Part shown: positions 1-7,482 of the stretch, piece by piece | How positions within the stretch are numbered: the first letter of the stretch is position 1 | How the letters are laid out: each line of letters begins with the position of its first letter | From: Rhodocyclaceae bacterium | GTDB lineage: Bacteria > Pseudomonadota > Gammaproteobacteria > Burkholderiales > Rhodocyclaceae | Direction: 5' to 3' | Assembly: GCA_020445665.1 (NCBI GenBank) | Contig: JAGRGD010000024.1 | Coordinates: 1-46,611, forward strand | DNA length: 46,611 nucleotides | Made by a program: the position numbers and the translations under genes | The notes under the pieces: generated by a model | The model's database searches: none | Told to the model about the DNA's origin: nothing | What the model saw: the letters and a program-made list of their open reading frames with translations, nothing else

Positions 1-30
1 GAGCAGCAGCAGGGGCATCAGAGGTTTCAT
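1..30 (-). CDS. N-terminal fragment of an exported protein (runs off the window)
   Basis: On the minus strand an ATG at 30 opens a frame reading MKPLMPLLLL before the window edge. A Lys followed by a hydrophobic run is what the start of a Sec signal peptide looks like. It diverges from the ankyrin gene, with about 138 bases between the two starts. The rest of the gene is outside the window, so no function can be given. Confidence 0.4.
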   Translation of the reverse strand, partial: MKPLMPLLLL

Positions 31-168
31 TGCATCGTCCTTGGCAGGAGTGGCGTGGCGTCCGGCGCCGCGGCGCGCCCGCGCGACGAATCTGGGATAA
101 TCCGGCCAACGGATCGACGTCGGCGGCCGGGTGGCCCGAGCGCCGCGTCAGCACGCGAGGAGGCGAGG

Positions 169-678
169 ATGGTCAGACAGGTTGAAGGGCGTGAAAGGGT
201 TGCGGGCTGGCTGCGTGCGCTGGCGTTGTCGTCGGCCCTGGCGGCCGGCTTGGCGCAGGCCGAGGCCAATCCGGGGGAGGCGCCGATCCACCAGCTCGCC
301 CGCGCCGGCAGTGGCGCCGACATTGAGCGCGCACTGGCCGCCGACCCCATGGCGCGCGACCTGAAGAGCGCGCTCGGCTCGACCCCGCTGCACCTGGCCG
401 CGATGAATCCCGACACCTCCGCGCTCAAGGCGCTGGTTCGCGCCGGCGCCGACCCTAACGCCCGCAACGGCGACGGCTCGACCCCGCTGCACATGGCAGC
501 GTACGCGAGCCGTCCGGAGCACGCCCAGCTGCTGCTCGAGGCGGGTGCCGATCCGCTGGCGAAGAACGACGGCGGGCGGGACGCTGCCGCGATGGCGCGC
601 AAGGTCAAGTCCGACGAGGCGGCGGGCATCATCTCGCTGTGGATCCTGAAGGGCTGCAAGGCGGGCACGCCATGCTGA
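169..678 (+). CDS. Periplasmic ankyrin-repeat protein
   Basis: The 169-residue product starts with a Sec-type signal peptide (hydrophobic run ALALSSALAAGLAQA, likely cleavage near residue 28). Two or three ankyrin repeats follow: GSTPLHLAAMNPDTSALKAL with GADPNARNGDG, then GSTPLHMAAYASRPEHAQLL with GADPLAKND. Ankyrin repeats are protein-binding scaffolds; nothing here indicates catalysis. ATG 169 was chosen because GGAGG lies six bases upstream; the frame stays open back to 55, but that extension is Arg/Pro-rich and puts residues before the signal peptide. The last codons overlap the start of the DUF411 gene, implying coupled translation and possibly a shared job in the envelope. The partner protein is unknown. 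Confidence 0.8.
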   Translation: MVRQVEGRERVAGWLRALALSSALAAGLAQAEANPGEAPIHQLARAGSGADIERALAADPMARDLKSALGSTPLHLAAMNPDTSALKALVRAGADPNARNGDGSTPLHMAAYASRPEHAQLLLEAGADPLAKNDGGRDAAAMARKVKSDEAAGIISLWILKGCKAGTPC

Positions 679-1178
679 GCGCGCGCGCGGTGATCGTCGC
701 TGCCGCTCTGGCGGCCGGCGGGGCGCAGGCCGGGGAGGGGACGCTGCCCGACGTCGAGCTGAACGCGCCGATCGTCTGCCTGGCGTGCATCGACTACGCC
801 GAGCACCTGCGCCAGGCCGGCTTCACGGTCCGGGTGGCGCGCCACCCGGAGGCCGACATGCCGGCGATCAAGCGCCGCCTGAAGGTGCCGGAGGACTTCG
901 AGGCGGTACCCACCGCGGTGGTGGACGGGTACTTCATCGAGGGGCACGTGCCGGCGCAGGACATCAAGCTGCTGCTTGAGAAGCGTCCGGCGGCGCTGGG
1001 GCTGGCGGTGCCCGGCCTGCCGCTCGGTGCGCCGGGGCGTGAGGTGTCGACGCCGACCTGCGAGACCGGCTGCACCGTGCTCGAGAAGGAGAGCGGCGGC
1101 ACCCGCGTGCGGCGCGAGGCCTACAACACCTTCCTGGTCCTGCCGGAGGGCGGAAGCCGGGTCTGGTGGCGGCACTGA
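672..1178 (+). CDS. DUF411-family periplasmic protein (putative metal binding)
   Basis: The product has 168 residues with a signal peptide (ILVAAALAAGG-type core ending AQA near residue 20). The body matches DUF411: a Cys pair (CLAC) near the start of the mature chain, EHLRQAGF, AIKRRLKVPEDF, PTAVVDGYFIEGHVPAQDIKLLLEKRPAALGLAVPGLPLGAPG. DUF411 proteins usually carry a CGCC-like motif and often sit beside copper-handling genes; here it is the simpler CLAC. A further pair, CETGC, is near the C terminus. ATG 672 overlaps the ankyrin stop by seven bases. Facing convergently is the last gene of the nos cluster, so a copper role is plausible but is an inference from context. Confidence 0.8.
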   Translation: MLSARAVIVAAALAAGGAQAGEGTLPDVELNAPIVCLACIDYAEHLRQAGFTVRVARHPEADMPAIKRRLKVPEDFEAVPTAVVDGYFIEGHVPAQDIKLLLEKRPAALGLAVPGLPLGAPGREVSTPTCETGCTVLEKESGGTRVRREAYNTFLVLPEGGSRVWWRH

Positions 1179-1193
1179 GGCGGGCGCCATCGC

Positions 1194-2486
1194 CTACAGC
1201 AGGCCGAGCGCGTCGCGGAGCATCTCGCGCGCCCACGCCTGCGCCTCGCCACGAGGCTGGTTGATCCGGCGCTGATCCACCTCCTGCACGATCTCGCCGT
1301 CGCCGCGGATGCGATAGCGTGTGGCGATCCGCGTCAGCTCGGGCGGCTCGAGGCTGTGGTGGACGAAGCACACGCTGTCCGGCAGCGTGGGCTCGGCCTC
1401 GTCACCCCGCGCCGCGGCGGCGATTGCGGCCGCGGCGATGGCCCCCTGCCGAGCCGCCATGTGGCCGGTCTTGGGGTAGTGGCCGAACAGTGGCGAGGCT
1501 TCGCCCGCCGCGTCGCCCACCACGAACACCCGCTCGTCGGCGCGGCTGCGCAGGGTCAGAGGTTCCACCGCCGCCCAGTGCCCGTCGCGCCCGTCCGCGC
1601 CCGGCGCGAGCAGGCCCAGCATGCCGGCCAGGGCACCGGCGCGCTGGGGTGCGGCGAGCAGCGCCTGGTCGAAGCGCAGCTCGTCGAAGTCGGTGAGCAC
1701 GCGCCGCGATGCCGGATCGACCCGCCGGATGGCGGTGCGTGGCATGAATCGGATTGTCTCGGGGAATTGGTCCTCGAAGGCCTGGCGGAAGCCGGCGATG
1801 CCGCCGCCGGCGTCGAGCACCGTGATGGTGGTCTTCAGGCGCCGCTGGCCGAACCACCAGGCCAGCGCCAGCACCCGCTCGTAGGGCGCCGGCGGGCAGC
1901 GCGCCGGGCCGGCAGGGATGCTGACCACCACCTCGCCGCCGGCAAAGGCCTCGAGGCGGGCCTTCAGGGCGCGGGCGCCGTCCGCGTCGGCGAAGCCCGC
2001 CGAGAAGTCGCGCGCGAGGTGCGCGGCGGCCTCGGGGTCGCCATCCACCCAGGGCAGCGTGTCCTCGCGGATGCCGGGGGCCACCACCAGCCAGTCATAG
2101 CGGAGCATGCCGGCTGAGGTGGCGACGGTGCGGCGGCGGCGGTCGACCGACGTGACCTCGCTCTGGACGAAGCGGTAGCCGCCCCGACGCGCGGCCGCGG
2201 CGAGGTCGTGCTCGGGCGGGCCGTGGTCATCGCGACCGACCAGCCAGGCGGTCGACTGCGGCAGCGAGAAGAAGCGGGCCGCCCGGTCGACCACCACCAC
2301 CTCGGCGTCTGGAAGCTGGCGTCGCAGTGCGCGGGCGGCGGCGAGGCCGCCCCAGCCGGCACCGAGCACGACCACACGCCGTTGCGGACCGGTCGCCAGC
2401 GCCAGCCGGGCGCGTGGCAATAGCACGGCGCCGCCGGCGGCGAGCAGGAACCGCCGACGCAGGCGATCCGTCGACGTTGCGCTCAC
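1194..2486 (-). CDS. FAD-dependent oxidoreductase, flavocytochrome c sulfide dehydrogenase (FccB/SoxF) type
   Basis: The 430-residue product has a twin-arginine signal ([10 protein letters not shown], residues 10-19), a dinucleotide-binding Rossmann motif (LGAGWGG, residues 41-47) and two cysteines placed like the redox disulfide of FccB: C197 in CPPAPYER and C373 in [10 protein letters not shown]. It also has the C-terminal FAD motif VFVVGDAAG. Known relatives oxidise sulfide or reduced sulfur in the periplasm and pass electrons to a cytochrome c. No fccA-like cytochrome is adjacent; the nos cluster cytochromes are the nearest. The start is a GTG at 2486 overlapping the TGA of the TlpA-like gene (GTGA), so it ends the nos-cluster transcript. 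Substrate is uncertain; a polysulfide or thiol-handling role alongside the thioredoxin is possible. Confidence 0.8.
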   Translation of the reverse strand: MSATSTDRLRRRFLLAAGGAVLLPRARLALATGPQRRVVVLGAGWGGLAAARALRRQLPDAEVVVVDRAARFFSLPQSTAWLVGRDDHGPPEHDLAAAARRGGYRFVQSEVTSVDRRRRTVATSAGMLRYDWLVVAPGIREDTLPWVDGDPEAAAHLARDFSAGFADADGARALKARLEAFAGGEVVVSIPAGPARCPPAPYERVLALAWWFGQRRLKTTITVLDAGGGIAGFRQAFEDQFPETIRFMPRTAIRRVDPASRRVLTDFDELRFDQALLAAPQRAGALAGMLGLLAPGADGRDGHWAAVEPLTLRSRADERVFVVGDAAGEASPLFGHYPKTGHMAARQGAIAAAAIAAAARGDEAEPTLPDSVCFVHHSLEPPELTRIATRYRIRGDGEIVQEVDQRRINQPRGEAQAWAREMLRDALGLL

Positions 2487-2971
2487 AGCAAGGGGGCAAC
2501 CGCTGCGGCCATCTCGTCGCCGCTCATGGCGCCGGTCTTGCGGCCGACAATGCGGCCGTCGGCGTCCAGGATCAGTGTGAACGGAAGGCCGGCCAGATCG
2601 TTGCCAAGGGCGCGCATCAGTGCCAGGCCGTCGCCGACGCCGGCGAACACCAGCGGATAGGCGATCTCGTAGGCGATGGCGAAATCTCGGGCGCTCTCGC
2701 CCAGTTCCTCGACTGCCACGCCGATCACGTTGAGCTTGCCGGAATGGCGAGCGGCCAGTGCGTTGAGTTCGGGGATCTCCTTGCGGCACGGGCCGCACCA
2801 CCGCGCCCAGAAGTTGACCACCGTTGGCTTGCCCTTGAGTGTGGCCATCGCCTGGGGCTGTCCGGCGAGGTCCGGATAGCGGGCCTGCAGCAGCGCGCTC
2901 GCGTCGTCGCCGGCGCGGGCGGCTCCGGCCAAGCTGGCGGTGAGTGCGAATGTGGCGAGCAGACGTTTCAT
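2483..2971 (-). CDS. TlpA-like periplasmic thiol:disulfide oxidoreductase
   Basis: The 162-residue product has a signal peptide (MKRLLATFALTASLAGAARA) and a TlpA/ResE-like thioredoxin fold: GKPTVVNFWARWCGPCRKEIPEL with the active site WCGPC, then GLPFTLILDADGRIVGRKTG carrying the cis-proline. Members reduce disulfides in periplasmic metalloproteins or cytochromes. It lies 21 bases after nosY and overlaps the flavoprotein downstream by four bases. By position it could keep the Cys ligands of the NosZ CuA site or of NosL reduced for metal loading. That job is inferred from the neighbourhood; nothing in the sequence fixes the substrate. Confidence 0.85.
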   Translation of the reverse strand: MKRLLATFALTASLAGAARAGDDASALLQARYPDLAGQPQAMATLKGKPTVVNFWARWCGPCRKEIPELNALAARHSGKLNVIGVAVEELGESARDFAIAYEIAYPLVFAGVGDGLALMRALGNDLAGLPFTLILDADGRIVGRKTGAMSGDEMAAAVAPLL

Positions 2972-2992
2972 CGATAAACTCCTTCGTGGACC

Positions 2993-3823
2993 TCAGGGCA
3001 GGTCACTGCGGCGGAAGACGACGAAGCCGAAGGCCGCGGACAGGGTACCAAGGATCACCGGATAGGCGACCGCGAAGAGCTTGAAGCCGCTGGCGCCGAA
3101 GAGGTCGAGGATCACGTAGGCCGAGGGTCCGAGGACGATCAGCTGGGGGTCGAACATCGACAGCGCCGCGGTGCGGAAGACCTGCAATGGGTTGGCGAGG
3201 GCGATGGTGATGGCCACCTCGGGGGCGACCCGCGACTGGATCAGCAGGCCGAGCAGGATCAGGTCGAGGAAGACCAGCATGCCGAGCCAGGTGACGAAGG
3301 CCAGGCCCTGGGCCACGTCGGTGCTGCGGGCCAGGGTGGAGATGAGCATCGCGATGCCGAGGAAGCACCAGCCCATCGCGGCGAGGATCGCGGTGTAGTA
3401 GCCGAACATGCCCCAGGGCACTTCGATGTCCTGCACCACGGCCCAAAGGGCGGCGCCGAGCATGGCGACGAAGACGGGCAGGAAGATCGCCAGGTAGCGG
3501 CCGAGGAACTTGCCCCAGAACCAGGCGCCCAGCGGCACCGGGAAGGACAGCAGGTATTCGAAGACGCCGGCCTCCCGGTCGCCGGCCACCGAGCGCACGG
3601 TGGTGATCAGCACGAAGATCGGCAGGATCGCCATCGCCAGCTGGATGTAGGTGACCAGCAGGCGCGACAGGCCGATGAAGCCGAGTACCCGGCTCTCGGT
3701 GATGCCGAAGGCGAAGAGCAGCGCGACGATGCCGCCGAAGACCAGCGAGTAGACCAGGAACCAGCGGGCGCGCAGGGATTCGATCAGGTCGAGTTTGGCG
3801 GTGAGCCAGAGGGATTGGAGCAT
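2993..3823 (-). CDS. nosY: NosY, ABC-2 type membrane permease of the Nos maturation system
   Basis: The 276-residue integral membrane protein, the usual NosY length, has about six hydrophobic segments (for example LVYSLVFGGIVALLFAFGI and LLVTYIQLAMAILPIFVLI). It has the loop TTVRSVAGDREAGVFEYLLSFPV typical of ABC-2 permeases. NosFY with NosD form the ABC-type complex needed to mature the CuZ cluster of N2O reductase. The start ATG 3823 follows a weak AGGATC site and gives the expected N terminus MLQSLWLTAKLDL. It is separated from nosL by a 239-base non-coding gap, unlike the tight junctions elsewhere in the cluster, so it may have its own transcription or translation control. Confidence 0.92.
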   Translation of the reverse strand: MLQSLWLTAKLDLIESLRARWFLVYSLVFGGIVALLFAFGITESRVLGFIGLSRLLVTYIQLAMAILPIFVLITTVRSVAGDREAGVFEYLLSFPVPLGAWFWGKFLGRYLAIFLPVFVAMLGAALWAVVQDIEVPWGMFGYYTAILAAMGWCFLGIAMLISTLARSTDVAQGLAFVTWLGMLVFLDLILLGLLIQSRVAPEVAITIALANPLQVFRTAALSMFDPQLIVLGPSAYVILDLFGASGFKLFAVAYPVILGTLSAAFGFVVFRRSDLP

Positions 3824-4062
3824 GATGATCCTAGAGACCGTCGTTGGGCGCGCCTGAGCGTGCATGTTCCGGGTTGCGTGGCAAGGCGCAACGACGCGCA
3901 GCTTGCACGCTGCAAGGCGGCGCAACGCCGTCACGTGGCGCGAAACGTGTGCGATCGGGTGCGTCGCGTTGGGCGGCTCTCGCGCCGTGTGTTCTGAGGG
4001 AAATGTTTGTCATCGTGTGGGTCTCCGATCCCGGATCGAGCGGTCAATGGCGGTCTCCGGGA
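3824..4062. other. Non-coding gap between nosL and nosY with small palindromes
   Basis: No gene is supported here. A 13-base palindrome CGATCCCGGATCG lies at 4026-4038 and GGTCTCC-type words are repeated around it. The stretch 3860-3980 is rich in GCAACG/TTGCGT words that can fold back on each other. No TTGA-N6-TCAA box and no T-tract terminator was seen. It may be an untranslated spacer, a processing site or a decayed repeat. Confidence 0.4.
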
Positions 4063-4518
4063 TCACCTGCCTCGTGCGAGGATGGCAGCGCGGGCGTCGG
4101 CCAGCGTCAGGTGGGAATCGACGGCCGCGAGGGTGCCGCCGTAGCCATAGCCCATGGGGGTCGTGCGCCCGGCCACGTAGCGGGCGGCGCGGGCGTCGAC
4201 CCATTCGCGGCTGCGGAAGTCGGTGATCCAGAACCCCGCCTCCTTGCCGGAGAGGCCGTGCTGCTCGCTCCAGAAGAGGGCGCAGCCCAGGTCGTCGAAG
4301 CGGTGGGGCTTGCCGTCGGCGTCGCGGATCTGGGCCGCGTGGAAGCGGTCGGAGAGGACCATGCCGCAGCGCTCGCAGGTGTCCCGGTCCCAGACGACCT
4401 CGACCGGGCCATGGCCGGCGTCGCGGCCGCTGCAGGCGGCGAGGGTGAGGCTGGCGCCGGCCAGCCAGGGCCAGGTGGCGAGGCCGGCGAAGGGGCGGAA
4501 GGCCTGGCGGCGGTTCAT
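4063..4518 (-). CDS. nosL: NosL, outer-membrane copper chaperone lipoprotein
   Basis: The 151-residue product begins with a lipoprotein signal (LTLAAC, lipid-modified Cys at residue 29). It then shows the NosL signature CERCGMVLSDRFHAAQIR, with C48, C51 and M53 as the likely Cu(I) ligands, and later KPHRFDDLGCALFW and MGYGYGGTLAAVDS. NosL delivers copper to apo-NosZ in the periplasm. The ATG at 4518 overlaps the TGA of nosF (ATGA), so the two are translationally coupled. In many clusters nosL follows nosY; here it sits between nosF and nosY. Confidence 0.93.
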   Translation of the reverse strand: MNRRQAFRPFAGLATWPWLAGASLTLAACSGRDAGHGPVEVVWDRDTCERCGMVLSDRFHAAQIRDADGKPHRFDDLGCALFWSEQHGLSGKEAGFWITDFRSREWVDARAARYVAGRTTPMGYGYGGTLAAVDSHLTLADARAAILARGR

Positions 4519-5387
4519 TGCAGCACCAGTTCGGCTTCGACCTCGTGCATCTCGATCTTCGACAGCAGGCCTACGTAGCGGCTCAGCATGCCGAGGAAGC
4601 GCAGGCGGTCGGCGCCGGCCACCTGGCCATGCCAGGCGAGGCCCTCGCCCCGGTCCACAAAGGACCAGCCGGCCAGCGCGCGGGCGATGGCCGGGTCGGG
4701 GCGGCGCAGGGTCAGGTGGGTCTCGAGCAGAGCGGTGAGGCTGGCGTCGTCGGCGACCCGGTCGTCGAGCACCACCTTGCCCATGTCCATCTCGATCACC
4801 CGGTTCACCAGCGCGGCGACCTCGTCGAGGCGGTGGCTGGAGATCAGCATCGAGGTGCTGTCCTTGCGCTCGGCGAGCAGCGTGAAAAAGATGTGGCGGG
4901 CGTCCGGGTCGAGGTTGGCGGCCGGCTCGTCGAGCACCAGCACCTGGGTGTCGCGACCGAGCGCGATGGCGATCAGCAGCTTCTGCTTCATGCCGCCGGA
5001 GAGGCGGTTGAAGGGGCGCTGGCGCAGGCTCGGCATGTCGAGGCCGAGGCGGGTGGCGATGGCGTCGATGCGCGCCGGGTCGCTGCGGCACACCGCGGCC
5101 GCAAAGTGCACCAGCTGGCCCACCGGCATCCGCAGCGGCGGCGGCAGCTGCGGCACGAAGCCGATCTTGCCGAGCACGTCGGCGCGGCTGCGGCGGGGCG
5201 AGCCGCCGTCGATGGTGACCTCGCCGTCGAAGGTGTATTCGCCGAGCAGGCAGCGGATCAGGGTGGTCTTGCCGGCGCCGTTGGAGCCGATCAGCGCGAT
5301 CCGGTGGCCGGTCTCGATCTCGAGGGAGACGTCGTCGAGCACGGTGTGGCGGCGGAAGCGCTTGGTGAGGCCTTCGAACCGGATCAT
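4515..5387 (-). CDS. nosF: NosF, ABC transporter ATPase for Nos maturation
   Basis: The 290-residue product carries a complete ABC ATPase core: Walker A GSNGAGKTT (residues 34-42), Q-loop FVPQLPPPLRM, signature LSGGMKQK (about 129-136), Walker B VLVLDEPAANLD (about 149-160) and switch His ISSHRLDEV. It energises the NosFY complex that acts with NosD on the NosZ CuZ centre. The start ATG 5387 gives the standard N terminus. It ends overlapping nosL by four bases. Upstream it is cut off from nosH by 263 non-coding bases holding a REPIN-like repeat, so nosFL may depend on read-through or its own promoter. Confidence 0.93.
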   Translation of the reverse strand: MIRFEGLTKRFRRHTVLDDVSLEIETGHRIALIGSNGAGKTTLIRCLLGEYTFDGEVTIDGGSPRRSRADVLGKIGFVPQLPPPLRMPVGQLVHFAAAVCRSDPARIDAIATRLGLDMPSLRQRPFNRLSGGMKQKLLIAIALGRDTQVLVLDEPAANLDPDARHIFFTLLAERKDSTSMLISSHRLDEVAALVNRVIEMDMGKVVLDDRVADDASLTALLETHLTLRRPDPAIARALAGWSFVDRGEGLAWHGQVAGADRLRFLGMLSRYVGLLSKIEMHEVEAELVLQ

Positions 5388-5503
5388 GCGGCGCTCCGGG
5401 TGGGCAGCGGTGGGTTGGGCACGATGGGGTCACTCCTTCAGGCGCTGACATGCCGTTCAGTTGATGCGAAGCCGCCTGCCGCGCCGGACGGGTGCTGCGG
5501 GCT

Positions 5504-5599
5504 CCCTCCCCTTCAAGGGGAGGGCCGGGGTGGGGATGGGGTCTGACTCGGGGCCGTGAAACCCCATCCCCCTCCTGACCTCCCCCTTGAAGGGGGAGG
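5504..5599. repeat. REPIN-like inverted pair of palindromic extragenic repeats
   Basis: Two copies of a ~39-base G/C-rich repeat face each other at 5504-5542 and 5561-5599, about four fifths identical by eye. Each begins or ends with its own hairpin: arms CCCTCCCCTT/AAGGGGAGGG at 5504-5524 and CCTCCCCCTT/AAGGGGGAGG at 5579-5599. The inner parts are GGGGATGGGGT and ACCCCATCCCC. Two inverted REP units around a short spacer are the form of a REPIN, a non-autonomous element moved by RAYT transposases. It sits between nosH and nosF on the cluster's template and would form strong RNA structure. Confidence 0.7.
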
Positions 5600-5650
5600 A
5601 AGCCGTGCTCAACCGAACGTCATGGCCCTTGGCGCTGTCCGTCGCCGCCC

Positions 5651-6619
5651 TCAGAGCAGCTCGTTCAAGCCCTTCACTTCGAACTTCAGCGCGCCGCTCG
5701 GGCAGGTATCGACGCACAGGCCGCAACGGGTGCAGTCCGGTCCGACCGGGACTTTCACCTCCGGCGAGCGTCCCTTGATGACCATGTCGAGCACATGCGG
5801 TACGAGACAGACCTTACGGCAGTCGCCTTCGTGGAAACATTGACGGAGGTCATAAACCACCCGTACCGGGGAGATGGTGCCGACCATGCCGTAGGTGAGG
5901 CCGATCGGGCACACGTAGCGGCACCAGGCACGGCGCGAATAGACCACCTCGAAGACCAGCAGCAGGGCCACCCAGCCCAGCGCCAGGCTGGGGCCGTAGA
6001 TCAGCGCGCGCGAGAGGATACTGGTGGGTGAGAGGGTCTCGAAGACGGTGTAGCCGGTCACCACGGCGAGCAGCGAGAAGATCACCCAGAAGACGGTGCG
6101 GGCGCCCCGGTGGAAGCTGTGGTCGCTGACCCACTTCCTGTCGACCAGCTTGAGGTGCAGCGCCTCGAAGAGCTCGGCCACCAGGTGGTAGGGGCAGACC
6201 CATGAACAGAACGTGCGCCCCCCCAGCATCACCCACAGCAGGAACACCGTGGCGGTGCCGATGAAGAGGTTCACGATGATGTGCTTGTGGGCCAGCATCA
6301 CCTGCAGCGCGGAGTTGAGGTCGATCAGGTGAAAGCCGACGAAGCGCGAGGCGGTCAGCGCGCCCTCGAGCATCTGGATATCGAGCCAGAACGAGAACGT
6401 GAATAGCAGGTTGGCGAAGATCAGCACCGCCCAGCGGCGGTTGCGCCAGGTGTGCTTCTCCAGCTGGTGGTCGCGCACGTGCTGCTTCATGGCCTCGAAG
6501 TCGGCCTTGGTCATGCGCTTCATCTGGTGGATCTCGCGGGCCGCCTCCGAGACCACCTCGGGTTTCGCGGGCGCGCGGCCCAGCATGATGCGGATCTGGT
6601 CGAGGAAACGGCCTTTCAT
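5651..6619 (-). CDS. nosH: NosH (NapH-like) membrane iron-sulfur protein
   Basis: The 322-residue protein has about four to five membrane segments. It has the NapH-type cytoplasmic motifs FCSWVCPYHL and AWCRYVCPIGL (CX3CP pairs that cap helices), followed by a ferredoxin domain with two Cys clusters, CFHEGDCRKVC and CTRCGLCVDTCPSGAL. NapH/NosH relatives take electrons from menaquinol and, with NosG, pass them across or into the membrane. In clade II clusters, which lack NosR, NosGH are thought to feed N2O reduction or its maturation. ATG 6619 overlaps the nosG stop (ATGA). Confidence 0.88.
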   Translation of the reverse strand: MKGRFLDQIRIMLGRAPAKPEVVSEAAREIHQMKRMTKADFEAMKQHVRDHQLEKHTWRNRRWAVLIFANLLFTFSFWLDIQMLEGALTASRFVGFHLIDLNSALQVMLAHKHIIVNLFIGTATVFLLWVMLGGRTFCSWVCPYHLVAELFEALHLKLVDRKWVSDHSFHRGARTVFWVIFSLLAVVTGYTVFETLSPTSILSRALIYGPSLALGWVALLLVFEVVYSRRAWCRYVCPIGLTYGMVGTISPVRVVYDLRQCFHEGDCRKVCLVPHVLDMVIKGRSPEVKVPVGPDCTRCGLCVDTCPSGALKFEVKGLNELL

Positions 6620-7482
6620 GACTCGCCCTCCCAGGTCTTGCGGGCCTCGATGACGATGGCGGCCGGCTCGGCGGGGCAGATCATCTCGCACACGCCGCAG
6701 CCCACGCACTGCTCCTGCACCACCGGCCGGGCACGACGGGTGCCGTCCTGCGACGGGACTTCCTCGAGGCGGATCGCGTCGGCGATCGGGCACTCGGTGA
6801 CGCACAGGTCGCACAGGGTGCGCTCGTAGGGGTGGTCGGCGATCGGGATCGGCTGCCAGCGATCCACGTCCATGTAGCGCATCTCGCCCTCGAAGGTGGT
6901 GCCCCGCGCCGGACCGCTGAAGCCCTTGCCCTGCATCGCCAGGCAGGCCTCGGGACGGGCCAGCCGGGCGAGGCCGATGCGCTCGGCGAGGTTGATGGTC
7001 GGCTCCGGGTCCTGGGCCTTGGCTTTGAGCGTGGGCGCGTGCTCGAGGGGGGCGCCCTCGCGCACCGGCAGGAACGCGGGCTTCTCGTAGGTGAGCGCGC
7101 CGGTGGGGCAGGCGAGGATGCACTGCACCGCGTCGCAGGAGAAGTCGCAGGCCTGATCGCGGGCTTCGATGAAGGGCACGCCGATGCCGAAGCCGTCGGT
7201 CAGGTCACCGAGCCGGATGGCCTGCACCGGGCACACCTGCACGCACTGGCCGCACTTGATGCAGGACGAGAGAAAGTCCTTCTCGTCGAGGGCGCCGGGC
7301 GGCCGCAGCCGCTTGTCGCCGGCCTGCACCACCGGCAGGAAGCCGAGCAGGCCGGCGCCGATCATGCCGCAGGAGAGGACCGCGGTGCGGATGAACTCGC
7401 GCCGCGCCTGCTGGGCACGGTGGGCGGACTGGGGGCGCTTGCCCGTCGCGGGGCGGGGACGGGTGTCGGAGTCGTCGCTCAT
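6616..7482 (-). CDS. nosG: NosG (NapG-like) ferredoxin with twin-arginine signal
   Basis: The 288-residue product has a Tat-like N terminus (ARREFIRTAVLSCG, about residues 26-39) and four [4Fe-4S]-type Cys clusters: CIKCGQCVQVCP, CDFSCDAVQCILACP, CDLCVTECP and CVGCGVCEMICP. NapG homologues accept electrons from NapH at the periplasmic face of the membrane. Overlaps with nosD upstream (four bases) and nosH downstream make this a coupled trio. The first 25 residues are a charged leader before the Tat motif, somewhat longer than usual. Confidence 0.88.
   Translation of the reverse strand: MSDDSDTRPRPATGKRPQSAHRAQQARREFIRTAVLSCGMIGAGLLGFLPVVQAGDKRLRPPGALDEKDFLSSCIKCGQCVQVCPVQAIRLGDLTDGFGIGVPFIEARDQACDFSCDAVQCILACPTGALTYEKPAFLPVREGAPLEHAPTLKAKAQDPEPTINLAERIGLARLARPEACLAMQGKGFSGPARGTTFEGEMRYMDVDRWQPIPIADHPYERTLCDLCVTECPIADAIRLEEVPSQDGTRRARPVVQEQCVGCGVCEMICPAEPAAIVIEARKTWEGES

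Noticed and set aside
4063-5451. NosL extended upstream to a 462-residue protein
   Set aside because: The extension is Arg/Pro-rich and lies over nosF in another frame; the ATG at 4518 gives a perfect lipoprotein signal.
5504-5599. Rho-independent terminator between nosH and nosF
   Set aside because: The hairpins are strong but no T-run follows on the minus strand; the paired inverted layout fits a REPIN better.
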